Of a stretch of DNA of 10,542 bases, positions 1-6,328 are shown piece after piece; the first letter of the stretch is position 1; each line of letters starts with the position of its first letter. Under the pieces are notes generated by a model that saw only the letters and a program-made list of their open reading frames with translations, was not told the origin of the DNA and ran no database searches. A program made the position numbers and the translations under genes. The DNA comes from an uncultured Oscillibacter sp. (GTDB taxonomy: Bacteria; Bacillota; Clostridia; Oscillospirales; Oscillospiraceae): NCBI GenBank assembly GCA_900770295.1, contig CAAGJQ010000062.1, positions 1 through 10,542 on the forward strand. The letters run 5' to 3'.

Positions 1-2
1 GC

Positions 3-242
3 TCCACCACCGGCGGCTCTACCACTGGCGGCTCCACCACCGGCGGCTCCACCACCGGCGGCTCTACCACTGGCGGCTCCACCACCGGCGGCTCCACCAC
101 TGGCGGCTCCACCACTGGCGGCTCCACTACCGGCGGCTCCACCACTGGCGGCTCCACTACCGGTGGCTCCACTACCGGTGGCTCCACTACTGGCGGCTCT
201 ACCACCGGCGGCTCCACTACCGGCGGCTCTACTACCGATGAA
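3..242 (+). repeat. 15-bp coding minisatellite (Ser-Thr-Thr-Gly-Gly)n
   Basis: Fifteen perfect-length 15-bp units run from 3 to 227, followed by a degenerate unit (STTDE) at 228-242. The array probably continues left of the window. Every unit encodes STTGG, and all differences between units are synonymous third-position changes (TCC/TCT, ACC/ACT, GGC/GGT). Units 1-3 and 4-6 are identical as 45-bp blocks, which suggests recent duplication. It forms the flexible stalk of the surface protein. Confidence 0.95.
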
Positions 243-1514
243 CCCACGATGTATTCTGTCGATGTCCGGATCGATGGCTGCGGTGAAGCATCCGCTTCCC
301 CCGTGTCCGCGTCTGCAGGAACGGAGATCGTCCTCAGCGCTACCCCGCAGACTGGATACCACTTTAAGGAGTGGCGGGTCGTCGATGGCAGTATCACGAT
401 CGTCGGCAATAAGTTCACAATGCCTGCATCCAATGTGGTGATTGAGGCTGTTTTTGAAGAGGATCCTTCTGAACCTGTCGAATACACCATCTCTTTTGAT
501 GTGAACGGTGGTACGGGCAGTGTTGCCGCCCAGACCACAGTGGATGGCAAACTCACTTCTTTGCCCACTGCTAGCAGAAGCGGCAGCTATTCCTTTGATG
601 GCTGGTATACCCAGGCTTCCGGCGGAGAAAAAATCACCCTGCAGACGGTATTCACCGCTGATATGACTGTATACGCGCAGTGGACCTACACCGGCAGTTC
701 TTCCGGCGGCGGTGGCGGCGGTGGAAGCTCCGTTTCTACCTACCCCATCACTGTAGACAGTGCCAAGAACGGCGATGTGACTTCCAGCCACAAGAGCGCA
801 GCCAAGGATACCACCGTCACCTTGACCGTCACCCCTGACAAGGGCTACACCCTGGAGGCCCTGACCGTCACCGACGCCAGCGGCAATAAGGTCAGCGTCA
901 CCGAGAAGAGCGGCGGCAAGTACACCTTCACCATGCCCGCCTCCAAGGTCACCGTCAAGGCCGCCTTCGCCGAGATCGAAGCGGAGAATCCCTTCACGGA
1001 CGTCCCCAAGGGCGCCTACTACTTAGACGCCGTGCTGTGGGCCGCTGAGAACGGCATCACCGGCGGCACCGATGCGTCCCACTTCAGCCCGGACAGCGTC
1101 TGCACCCGGGCCCAGGCCGTCACCTTCCTGTGGCGCACCGCCGGCTCCCCCGCTCCCAAGAGCAGCGTGAACCCCTTCACCGACGTGGCTGAGGGCAGCT
1201 ACTATTACGATGCCGTGCTGTGGGCCGTGGAGCAGGGCATCACCAAGGGCACCACCGCCGATACCTTCTCCCCCAACGCCACCTGCACCCGCGCCCAGAT
1301 CGTCACCTTCCTGTGGCGCAGCCAGAAGTCTCCCGCCGCCGGTACGGCCAATCCCTTCACCGACGTGGCGGCTGACGCTTACTACGCCAATGCAGTTCTG
1401 TGGGCCGCTGAGAACGGCATCACTGGCGGTACCACTGCCACCACCTTCAGCCCAAACAACGACTGCACCCGCGCCCAGATTGTAACGTTCCTATTCCGCT
1501 ACTTGAGCAAATAA
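3..1514 (+). CDS. SLH-domain surface protein with InlB-like repeats (5' partial)
   Basis: This is the C-terminal 503 residues of a secreted cell-wall protein. The frame is open from the first base, so the true start and any signal peptide lie left of the window; the ATG at 249 is internal. In order it shows a Ser-Thr-Thr-Gly-Gly repeat stalk (residues 1-80), a divergent InlB B-repeat-like module (about 83-154), a Listeria-Bacteroides/InlB B-repeat (about 161-228, ending VYAQW), a Ser/Gly linker (231-243), another divergent repeat (about 247-324), and three SLH domains (about 329-379, 390-440, 450-500). Each SLH domain has NPFTDV, A.YY..AVLWA..NGIT.GT, FSP and CTRAQ.VTFL.R. SLH domains normally bind secondary cell-wall polymers, so the protein probably sits on the outer surface as an adhesin-like or S-layer-associated protein. 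It ends at TAA, followed at once by a terminator. Domain calls are firm; the biological role is not known. Confidence 0.9.
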   Translation, partial: STTGGSTTGGSTTGGSTTGGSTTGGSTTGGSTTGGSTTGGSTTGGSTTGGSTTGGSTTGGSTTGGSTTGGSTTGGSTTDEPTMYSVDVRIDGCGEASASPVSASAGTEIVLSATPQTGYHFKEWRVVDGSITIVGNKFTMPASNVVIEAVFEEDPSEPVEYTISFDVNGGTGSVAAQTTVDGKLTSLPTASRSGSYSFDGWYTQASGGEKITLQTVFTADMTVYAQWTYTGSSSGGGGGGGSSVSTYPITVDSAKNGDVTSSHKSAAKDTTVTLTVTPDKGYTLEALTVTDASGNKVSVTEKSGGKYTFTMPASKVTVKAAFAEIEAENPFTDVPKGAYYLDAVLWAAENGITGGTDASHFSPDSVCTRAQAVTFLWRTAGSPAPKSSVNPFTDVAEGSYYYDAVLWAVEQGITKGTTADTFSPNATCTRAQIVTFLWRSQKSPAAGTANPFTDVAADAYYANAVLWAAENGITGGTTATTFSPNNDCTRAQIVTFLFRYLSK

Positions 1515-1543
1515 GCAGGGAACATAGCACACACCCAGAGTAA

Positions 1544-1584
1544 CCGATGGGGCGACGGATTTTATGCCGTCGCCCCATCGGTTT
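1544..1584 (+). terminator. Intrinsic terminator of the SLH gene
   Basis: A perfect 15-bp stem (1544-1558 with 1567-1581, arm CCGATGGGGCGACGG) closes an 8-nt loop. It lies 29 bp after the stop codon. The T-tract is short (TTT), so termination relies on the very stable stem. Confidence 0.85.
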
Positions 1585-1648
1585 GGTGCCCTAAGGCGTG
1601 GGAATAACTTTTGGACTGCGAAGCAGACAAAAAGCGAGGCATTGTGAA

Positions 1649-1685
1649 GGCTGTTGAAAAAGTCCATTGAACTTTTTCAACAGCC
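1649..1685. repeat. Perfect 15-bp inverted repeat
   Basis: GGCTGTTGAAAAAGT at 1649-1663 is an exact inverted repeat of 1671-1685, with a 7-nt loop. There is no T-tract after it. It could be a strong hairpin in an RNA from either strand, or a remnant of paired ends of a small mobile sequence. I cannot choose between these from the window. Confidence 0.7.
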
Positions 1686-1687
1686 TG

Positions 1688-1723
1688 AAGGAGCGGCACG
1701 CCATAGCATGCCGCTCCTTTTCC
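1688..1723 (+). terminator. Terminator-like hairpin
   Basis: An 11-bp stem (AAGGAGCGGCA at 1688-1698 with 1709-1719) is followed by TTTTCCTT. It starts three bases after the previous inverted repeat and has the form of an intrinsic terminator on the plus strand. No gene directly upstream needs it, because the SLH gene already has its own terminator at 1544. Confidence 0.55.
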
Positions 1724-1848
1724 TTGCCCTGATCGTATCATTTGTGTTGCCCTTGTGCTGGGGCGCCTTCTGGGCAGGGGCTTTTGTTTGTGGGGAGTAG
1801 ACTCATATCTGGGATTTTTCATTGCGCTGCCCTTGCGGCAACCGCAAG
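1724..1848. other. Non-coding stretch without a recognised gene
   Basis: I see no convincing gene here: short open frames exist but lack a ribosome binding site and recognisable protein. The only structure noted is a 7-bp hairpin (CTTGCGG at 1832-1838 with CCGCAAG at 1842-1848, loop CAA) directly upstream of the operon promoter. Confidence 0.5.
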
Positions 1849-1877
1849 TTTACAATGTCCGCAGGTTGGGGTAAAAT
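1849..1877 (+). promoter_or_regulatory. Sigma-A promoter of the JAB-E1-clamp operon
   Basis: TTTACA (1849-1854) and TAAAAT (1872-1877) are separated by exactly 17 bp, and each matches the consensus at five of six positions. Transcription would start near 1884, giving a leader of about 190 nt before the first gene at 2071. A 7-bp hairpin (1832-1848) abuts the -35 box. Confidence 0.65.
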
Positions 1878-1890
1878 ATAGCTGTATTCC

Positions 1891-1935
1891 AGGGTGGAGC
1901 ATTTTTAGGGCGGAGCATTTTAGGGCGGATGAAAA
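1891..1935 (+). repeat. Short tandem repeat in the operon leader
   Basis: Three successive units begin at 1891, 1907 and 1922. The first two are near-identical (AGGGTGGAGCATTTTT and AGGGCGGAGCATTTT). The third (AGGGCGGATGAAAA) keeps the start and diverges. They lie just downstream of the predicted transcription start, where they could be an operator or act as RNA elements. Confidence 0.6.
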
Positions 1936-2000
1936 GGACCAGGGGGGTAGTCTGCCCTGAGCCGTCCGCAAATCAACCGGAAATACAAATAAGGACCGAG

Positions 2001-2041
2001 AAGACCGTAATTGCCTGTATGGGCGGTTGCGGTCTTTTTTT
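2001..2041 (+). terminator. Leader terminator / candidate attenuator
   Basis: A 14-bp stem pairs 2002-2015 with 2022-2035, including several G-U pairs, around a 6-nt loop and ends in seven T residues (2035-2041). It lies downstream of the promoter at 1849-1877 and only 13 bp before the ribosome binding site of the first gene. It would therefore stop most operon transcripts unless it is relieved. The motif GACCG occurs twice (1994-1998 and 2003-2007), and both copies can pair with CGGTC at 2030-2034, so an alternative fold is possible. Confidence 0.75.
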
Positions 2042-2070
2042 GTCCGAAAAAATGAAAGGAGACCCGAAGT

Positions 2071-3438
2071 ATGAGTGAACTGGAGCAAGCGTTTAACTTC
2101 AAGGAGCTGGGCGAGGAAGGCCTGGACTTCGACGCGATCTTTGGCGGAGGCACTATCCCCGCGCCTCCGCCTCCGGCGCCGGAGACTGTTCAGAAACCGG
2201 AATATGCCCCCGAAAACGGAGCCACCGCGGAGCAGCCTTCTGTGCAGGACACGACCAACACGTCCGCAGGCATCGTGCCTGACATGGTGCGCGCAGACAC
2301 GGGCAACGAACCTGACCTGTTCGCGGCACTTGCCGGGAACAGCGGGACGAATGTACCGGCTGCCAAACCCAAGGAGGATAAGCCCAAGCAGGTATCCCTC
2401 TTTGACAAGCCCCCCATTTTTTCCTACGGCGGAGCCAAGGAGAGCATCAAGGACACCTCTATGACCTTTGAGGAGCTGCGCATCGCAAAATCCGATGATT
2501 TCCCGGAACTGGCGGAAGGGAAAAAGGTTTCCTGGTCGGTGGAGTACGGCAAGACCACCAAGTACATCTCCGACCCCAAGGAGACCACCATCGCCAGCGT
2601 CAAGGAGGAGATCGAGAAATCCAAAGCGTTTCTGGACGGCCTGAAAAAGGCAAAGGACAAGGACCGCAATCCTGACTGCCTGGTGAAGCCCAAAGTCACC
2701 GCCCAGAGCAAGGGTACGACTTCCTACAAGGGCGTGTTCCCCTCTGTGGAAGCGGCGAAAGCGTCGGACAAGGTCATCTGCCTGATCCCCGGGCAGGACG
2801 GCCGTATGTACGAGCTTCGCAAGACCGAAATGGGCGACTTTATCGCCCCCAAAAACAAAGTCGTTGAGTTTTCAGCGGTCAGGGCCGGGTTTATCCCGGC
2901 TCTGCCCCGCATCCCCAGAGAGCTCATGGCGCAGATCGTCTCCTTTTTCCGCTGCTTCATGAATGAAGAGGAGGAGTTTGAGGCGTTGGTCCATATTTAC
3001 TGGGATAAAGAACGGGAGGAGTTTTCCGCCTTTGTCCCCAAACAGAAGGTTTCCAAGGCCAGCATCGACGCGGACCTGCGCGGCGACGCGCTGCCGGAGG
3101 AGCGGTACATCCATTATGCCGACGTTCACAGTCACAACAGCATGGCGGCAAAATTCTCTGTCATTGATGACAGGGACGAAAAAGCCACACGGCTGTATTT
3201 TGTTCTGGGACATCTGGAGCGGTACTACCCGAGCATCACCGCCCGAATCTCCTGCGGAGGCACCTTCCAGGAGATCGATCCCGGCCTGGTTTTGGAGAGC
3301 ATCGGTGAGGAGTTCCCCACTGAGTGGCTGGACCGCGTGGAGCGATACAGCCGCTTTGCGGAGGATGCGCCGCAGAGACGCAAAGGCCGTTTTTGGGATG
3401 ACCTGCTGCGAGGGCTGCCGGAGGCGCTGCTGGCATGA
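2071..3438 (+). CDS. JAB/MPN (JAMM) metalloprotease-like protein
   Basis: This 455-residue protein carries a JAMM zinc-protease signature at its C-terminal end: H353-S-H355, then seven residues, S363, two residues, D366. E304 (or a neighbour in the Glu-rich 299-304 stretch) is a candidate for the upstream catalytic glutamate. JAB/MPN proteins remove ubiquitin-like proteins from targets or process their C-termini. Ahead of the JAB domain are an acidic start, a Pro/Ala-rich linker (about 30-105), a Lys-rich helical section (about 170-200), and a segment to about 290 that I do not recognise. The start is set by AAAGGAGA at 2055-2062, 8 bp before the ATG. Its stop overlaps the next start (ATGA), so it is translationally coupled to an E1-like enzyme, the pairing seen in PRTRC and other ubiquitin-like modules. 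The protein is long for a JAB protein, and the N-terminal extension may be a separate domain. No signal peptide is visible, so it is probably cytoplasmic. Confidence 0.85.
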   Translation: MSELEQAFNFKELGEEGLDFDAIFGGGTIPAPPPPAPETVQKPEYAPENGATAEQPSVQDTTNTSAGIVPDMVRADTGNEPDLFAALAGNSGTNVPAAKPKEDKPKQVSLFDKPPIFSYGGAKESIKDTSMTFEELRIAKSDDFPELAEGKKVSWSVEYGKTTKYISDPKETTIASVKEEIEKSKAFLDGLKKAKDKDRNPDCLVKPKVTAQSKGTTSYKGVFPSVEAAKASDKVICLIPGQDGRMYELRKTEMGDFIAPKNKVVEFSAVRAGFIPALPRIPRELMAQIVSFFRCFMNEEEEFEALVHIYWDKEREEFSAFVPKQKVSKASIDADLRGDALPEERYIHYADVHSHNSMAAKFSVIDDRDEKATRLYFVLGHLERYYPSITARISCGGTFQEIDPGLVLESIGEEFPTEWLDRVERYSRFAEDAPQRRKGRFWDDLLRGLPEALLA

Positions 3439-4202
3439 GATTTTCAAGAGAACGGCCCGTCAAGGTCGTTATGCTGGGCGCCGGAGGCACCGGCGGCCAC
3501 ATCGCACCTCATCTGTACCGTCTCCTGTATGCCCTGGAGCGCCCTGTGCGCTTTATCATCTGCGACGGCGATGTGGTGGAGCAGAAAAACCTTGTGCGGC
3601 AGAACTTTACCCCCGCAGATCTGGGCGAAAACAAAGCCAAGGTTCTGGCGGAGCGGTATTCCGCTGTGTTTGGAATGGAAACGGAGTACGTGCCGGAGTT
3701 TATCGAGAGCGAGGAACGGCTTCGGGAACTACTGACGCCGCAGATCTGGCAGATGGGGCCGGAGTATAACGCACCTTTGATGAAGGAACAGGTCATACTC
3801 ATCGGCGCCGTGGACAACAACCGAAGCCGGCAGCTCTGCCACAGCCTGTTCTATCAGATGGATGAGCTGATCTACATCGACAGCGGAAACGGAGAACACA
3901 CCGGGCAGGTAGTCTGCGGCATCCGAAGCGGCGGCCGGACACTGTACCGCCCCATCGGCGCGGTCTATCCGGATGTATTGAAACAAACAGACAAGTTCCC
4001 AACGGAGCTAAGCTGCGCAGAGGCGTCGCTTTCCGCTCCCCAGAGCATCGCGGCCAATATCACGGCGGCGACCATCGTGGTGGATCTGGTCTACAACATT
4101 CTGACATTGGGCGAGAGCCGTGTGCGGCAGGTCACCTTCGGGACGACCTCTGTCAATGTGCGGCCTACCCTGCAAAAACAGAGGAGGAGAAAAGCGGCAT
4201 GA
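3435..4202 (+). CDS. ThiF/E1-like adenylyltransferase (PRTRC-type)
   Basis: This 255-residue protein has the E1/ThiF/MoeB fold signature. It shows a nucleotide-binding loop GAGGTGG (15-21), an acidic strand end with D44 and D46, then VEQKNLVRQNF (48-58), D62-L-G with K67, and VDNNRSR (126-132). These enzymes adenylate the C-terminal glycine of a ubiquitin-like protein. C194, in SCAEASL, is the candidate thioester cysteine and sits where I recall PRTRC ThiF proteins having a Ser-Cys motif. The paired CxxC zinc motifs of ThiF and MoeB are absent, which points to the mobile-element branch and away from thiamine or molybdopterin synthesis. The ATG overlaps the JAB stop by 4 bp, with GGAGG at 3420-3424, and its own stop overlaps the clamp gene start. 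No ubiquitin-like partner ending in glycine is encoded as a separate gene in the window. Confidence 0.88.
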   Translation: MRFSRERPVKVVMLGAGGTGGHIAPHLYRLLYALERPVRFIICDGDVVEQKNLVRQNFTPADLGENKAKVLAERYSAVFGMETEYVPEFIESEERLRELLTPQIWQMGPEYNAPLMKEQVILIGAVDNNRSRQLCHSLFYQMDELIYIDSGNGEHTGQVVCGIRSGGRTLYRPIGAVYPDVLKQTDKFPTELSCAEASLSAPQSIAANITAATIVVDLVYNILTLGESRVRQVTFGTTSVNVRPTLQKQRRRKAA

Positions 4203-5296
4203 CAAGTGCAGTAGACGCAAGAGCTTTTTCAGAAGGCCTTCGGAAAGTATCAAAGGTGTTGGAAAGAAGCTGTATTCCCTGCTTGAACGCGGTTCTTGTG
4301 GAGGTCAAAGACGGAACGTGTACCCTGACGGGAACGAATCTCGGCGCCTGGATGACGCTGGAGCTGCCGGCGGCCGGTGATGAGTTCTCCTGCCTTCTCG
4401 GAAGGCCTAAGGATGTTGAACGGGCCTGCCGTCACTTCGACGGCCCTCTGGAACTTGAATTGAGCGAGACCGGCCAGGGAGAGAAGGCACAGCTTCGTAT
4501 GAAGATGCGCTGCGGTTCCCGGGCGGCGGAGTTTGAAGCCCTGCCTGCGGAGGATCGGCCGGCGAGACCGGATTTGGAGGTCATGTACGAGCTAACGATG
4601 GCCACAAAGCCTTTGCTGGAGCGTGTGGAACATGTGCGCTACGCGACTATGAAGCCCGGCCAGAGCAGAAGAGAATCCAGCTCCTGTGTGCAGTTCAACG
4701 GCAATCAGGTCTATGCGCTGGATGGATACCGCCTTGCCTGCGACAGCGATCCGTCTGTTGCATTCCCGGCTCCGTTCCTGATCAACACGGATGCCGCAAG
4801 CCTTTTGAAGCTGCTGGACGGCGAGCAGACAACGCTTCGAATCGGAGCGCGCTATGTCTGTTTCCAGGATGGGATCATCAGCGTCATGGTCAGAAGGGCC
4901 GAAAGCAGAGCGTATGACCTGGAATCCGCGATCCCCAGGGAGTTCCGGGATGAAATTCTCGTATCGCCTGAGGAGTTTTTGCAGGAGCTGGACTTCCTGC
5001 AAAAATCCGCGCCGGAGACCAAGAAGCCCTATGTGCGCTTTGGAGGCGGAGAACTGCTGATGTCGGTAGGCGGCAGCGAGTTCCGTACCGCGATCTGGAC
5101 AGAGGGAGAAAGCACGGTGACGTTTGGCTTTGACCTTCGCTTCATGAAAGACGCCCTGCGGCAGTTCCGTGGCGAGGAGCGCGTGAAGCTGAAAATCGTC
5201 AGTCCCTCCGCTCCGGTCATTCTGGAGGCGGAAGGACGTGGAGATTTTGCGCTGATCTGCACGATCCGTCTGAAGGATGAATTGTTGGCGGCATAG
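4199..5296 (+). CDS. DnaN-like sliding clamp (DNA polymerase III beta paralogue)
   Basis: At 365 residues this has the usual length of a bacterial beta clamp. Recognisable landmarks are V-S-K-V followed by IPCLNAVLVEVKDGTCTLTG (26-45; compare IPIL..VLIEA..G.L.LTGTD in DnaN), ALDGYRLA (173-180; compare ATDGHRLA), and a C-terminal section FDLRFMKDALRQF...SPSAPVILEA...CTIRL, like the third clamp domain. Beta clamps form rings around DNA and hold polymerases and repair proteins. The sequence is clearly divergent and sits inside an element operon, so it is an accessory paralogue and not the housekeeping dnaN. Start support is AGGAGGAG at 4182-4189. It overlaps the E1-like gene by ATGA, so E1 and clamp are probably made together. 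Identification rests on motif pattern and length, not on a database search. Confidence 0.78.
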   Translation: MTSAVDARAFSEGLRKVSKVLERSCIPCLNAVLVEVKDGTCTLTGTNLGAWMTLELPAAGDEFSCLLGRPKDVERACRHFDGPLELELSETGQGEKAQLRMKMRCGSRAAEFEALPAEDRPARPDLEVMYELTMATKPLLERVEHVRYATMKPGQSRRESSSCVQFNGNQVYALDGYRLACDSDPSVAFPAPFLINTDAASLLKLLDGEQTTLRIGARYVCFQDGIISVMVRRAESRAYDLESAIPREFRDEILVSPEEFLQELDFLQKSAPETKKPYVRFGGGELLMSVGGSEFRTAIWTEGESTVTFGFDLRFMKDALRQFRGEERVKLKIVSPSAPVILEAEGRGDFALICTIRLKDELLAA

Positions 5297-5307
5297 GAGG
5301 GGACGGA

Positions 5308-5490
5308 ATGGAACCCGAGAGCTGCCGAAACTGTGCCAACTACCCTGGCTGCCTGATACGAGGCGCGGCGATCTTCCGCTTTTTTATCCTGACAGGACGG
5401 GACAGGGAGCTGCCTGAGGACAGGGAGAGTTTTAACGCCCGCGGGCTTTGCGGGCCGCATTATCAGACCAGAAAGAATGAAACAACATGA
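5308..5490 (+). CDS. Small Cys-rich protein, 60 aa
   Basis: This short gene has a strong ribosome binding site (AGGAGGGG at 5295-5302) overlapping the clamp stop codon. The protein begins MEPESCRNCANYPGC and has a fourth distal cysteine in GLCGPHY. CxxC, a third Cys, and a later Cys/His pair could form a zinc-binding knuckle. I do not recognise a family. Its position between the clamp and the bactofilin-like gene, with only short gaps, says it belongs to the same transcript. It may bind DNA or a partner protein, but nothing in the sequence settles this. Confidence 0.7.
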   Translation: MEPESCRNCANYPGCLIRGAAIFRFFILTGRDRELPEDRESFNARGLCGPHYQTRKNETT

Positions 5491-5506
5491 AAAGGAGAAG
5501 AAAACC

Positions 5507-6262
5507 ATGAAAACAGTCTACATTCCCAAGGGAGAAACTGTGAGCTATGAATCGCTGGTAACAGACCGCCTGGTCATCAAGGGCTGCGTCCATGTTCTCG
5601 GCGATCTCCGGGCAAAGAGCATCAGCGGAAACGGCGTTCTTCACGCCGGCTCCGTTCATGCGGATGTGATCCGGCTGGATGAACTGGAAAGTGCCGGCGT
5701 CATCTGCAAGCGGCTGCTGGCCAAACGTGTCCAGGCCCCCGAGGTCATCGCCTCCGATTGCGCGGTGGTCAGCTGTTTCCTCTCCGCGGCCTATGTGGAG
5801 ACCGGAAAGCTGACGGTGGCAGTCAGTGAGATCAGCGAGATCAAGGCGGAGGAGGTCGTCAACCTGGCGCCGAAAAAGCGTGGGATGCTTCGCACGCTGC
5901 TGGCATCTGCGCTGCGCTCCGCCTGGGTGGCACTGACGGCTCCCAAGCCCAAGCGCGTGCCGGTGGACGCTGAATACACACCTGTGGAGGAGGCTCCTGC
6001 GCAGGAAGAACAAATGCCGGACATGGACCCGGCGGTAAAGGCTGAGATCATCCGGACGGTGCGGGAGGCCCTGGAGCAGGACCGTGCCGCACGGAAGTCT
6101 GAGGACAGCGATGCGGAGGATTTTGAACTCAAGCGTGTTGTAAGCACCTTCAAGCTGCTGCGGAGCAGCGGCTACACGCTGCGCATCGTGCCGGGTACGC
6201 CGGAGGAAAACGCTCCGGTGTTTGATCCCGAGCTGGAACAGATCCTGCGCCCTGCGGCGTGA
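5507..6262 (+). CDS. Bactofilin-like (beta-helix) element protein
   Basis: The protein has 251 residues from the ATG at 5507, which has AGGAG at 5493-5497, 9 bp upstream. An in-frame ATG at 5477 would overlap the previous gene and lacks a good binding site. Residues about 1-115 show short repeating hydrophobic/glycine strands (such as LVIKGCVHVLGDLRAKSIS) of the kind seen in polymer-forming bactofilin-type beta-helices. Next come a basic segment with a hydrophobic run (LRTLLASALRSAWVALTAP), a Pro/Glu-rich linker, a charged helix (about 170-195) and an unrecognised end. Bactofilins form filaments or scaffolds in the cytoplasm or at the membrane. The resemblance here is by pattern only, so function is tentative. 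A hairpin terminator follows directly. Confidence 0.75.
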   Translation: MKTVYIPKGETVSYESLVTDRLVIKGCVHVLGDLRAKSISGNGVLHAGSVHADVIRLDELESAGVICKRLLAKRVQAPEVIASDCAVVSCFLSAAYVETGKLTVAVSEISEIKAEEVVNLAPKKRGMLRTLLASALRSAWVALTAPKPKRVPVDAEYTPVEEAPAQEEQMPDMDPAVKAEIIRTVREALEQDRAARKSEDSDAEDFELKRVVSTFKLLRSSGYTLRIVPGTPEENAPVFDPELEQILRPAA

Positions 6263-6269
6263 GAGAAGA

Positions 6270-6302
6270 AAAAGAGGCAAGGAGTGTTCCCTTGCCTCTT
6301 TT
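6270..6302 (+). terminator. Intercistronic hairpin (partial terminator)
   Basis: A perfect 13-bp stem (AAAAGAGGCAAGG at 6270-6282 with 6290-6302) encloses a 7-nt loop, starting 8 bp after the bactofilin-like stop codon. The closing T residues lie in the descending arm, as in many intrinsic terminators. Because the downstream genes have no obvious promoter of their own, it probably reduces but does not abolish downstream transcription, or protects the mRNA end. Confidence 0.7.
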
Positions 6303-6328
6303 CCAAAAACAGTTGAGGAGGAATCAAG

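Noticed and set aside
1..240. Regular repeats resembling a CRISPR array
   Set aside because: Units are directly adjacent, without spacers, and encode a peptide repeat.
163..441. Proline/alanine/leucine-rich open frame at the left edge
   Set aside because: It is an alternative frame of the minisatellite; the SLH protein frame is the real one.
1562..1822. Minus-strand open frame of 86 codons across the hairpins
   Set aside because: It translates inverted repeats and a terminator, and shows no protein-like features.
2963..3769. Plus-strand frame of 268 codons overlapping the JAB and E1-like genes
   Set aside because: It is Arg-rich with no recognisable protein, and covers two well-supported genes in other frames.
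5432..6280. Long minus-strand open frame of 282 codons opposite the bactofilin-like gene
   Set aside because: It is a GC-rich shadow: it has no ribosome binding site, recognisable domain or place in an operon, while the plus-strand gene has all the expected signals.
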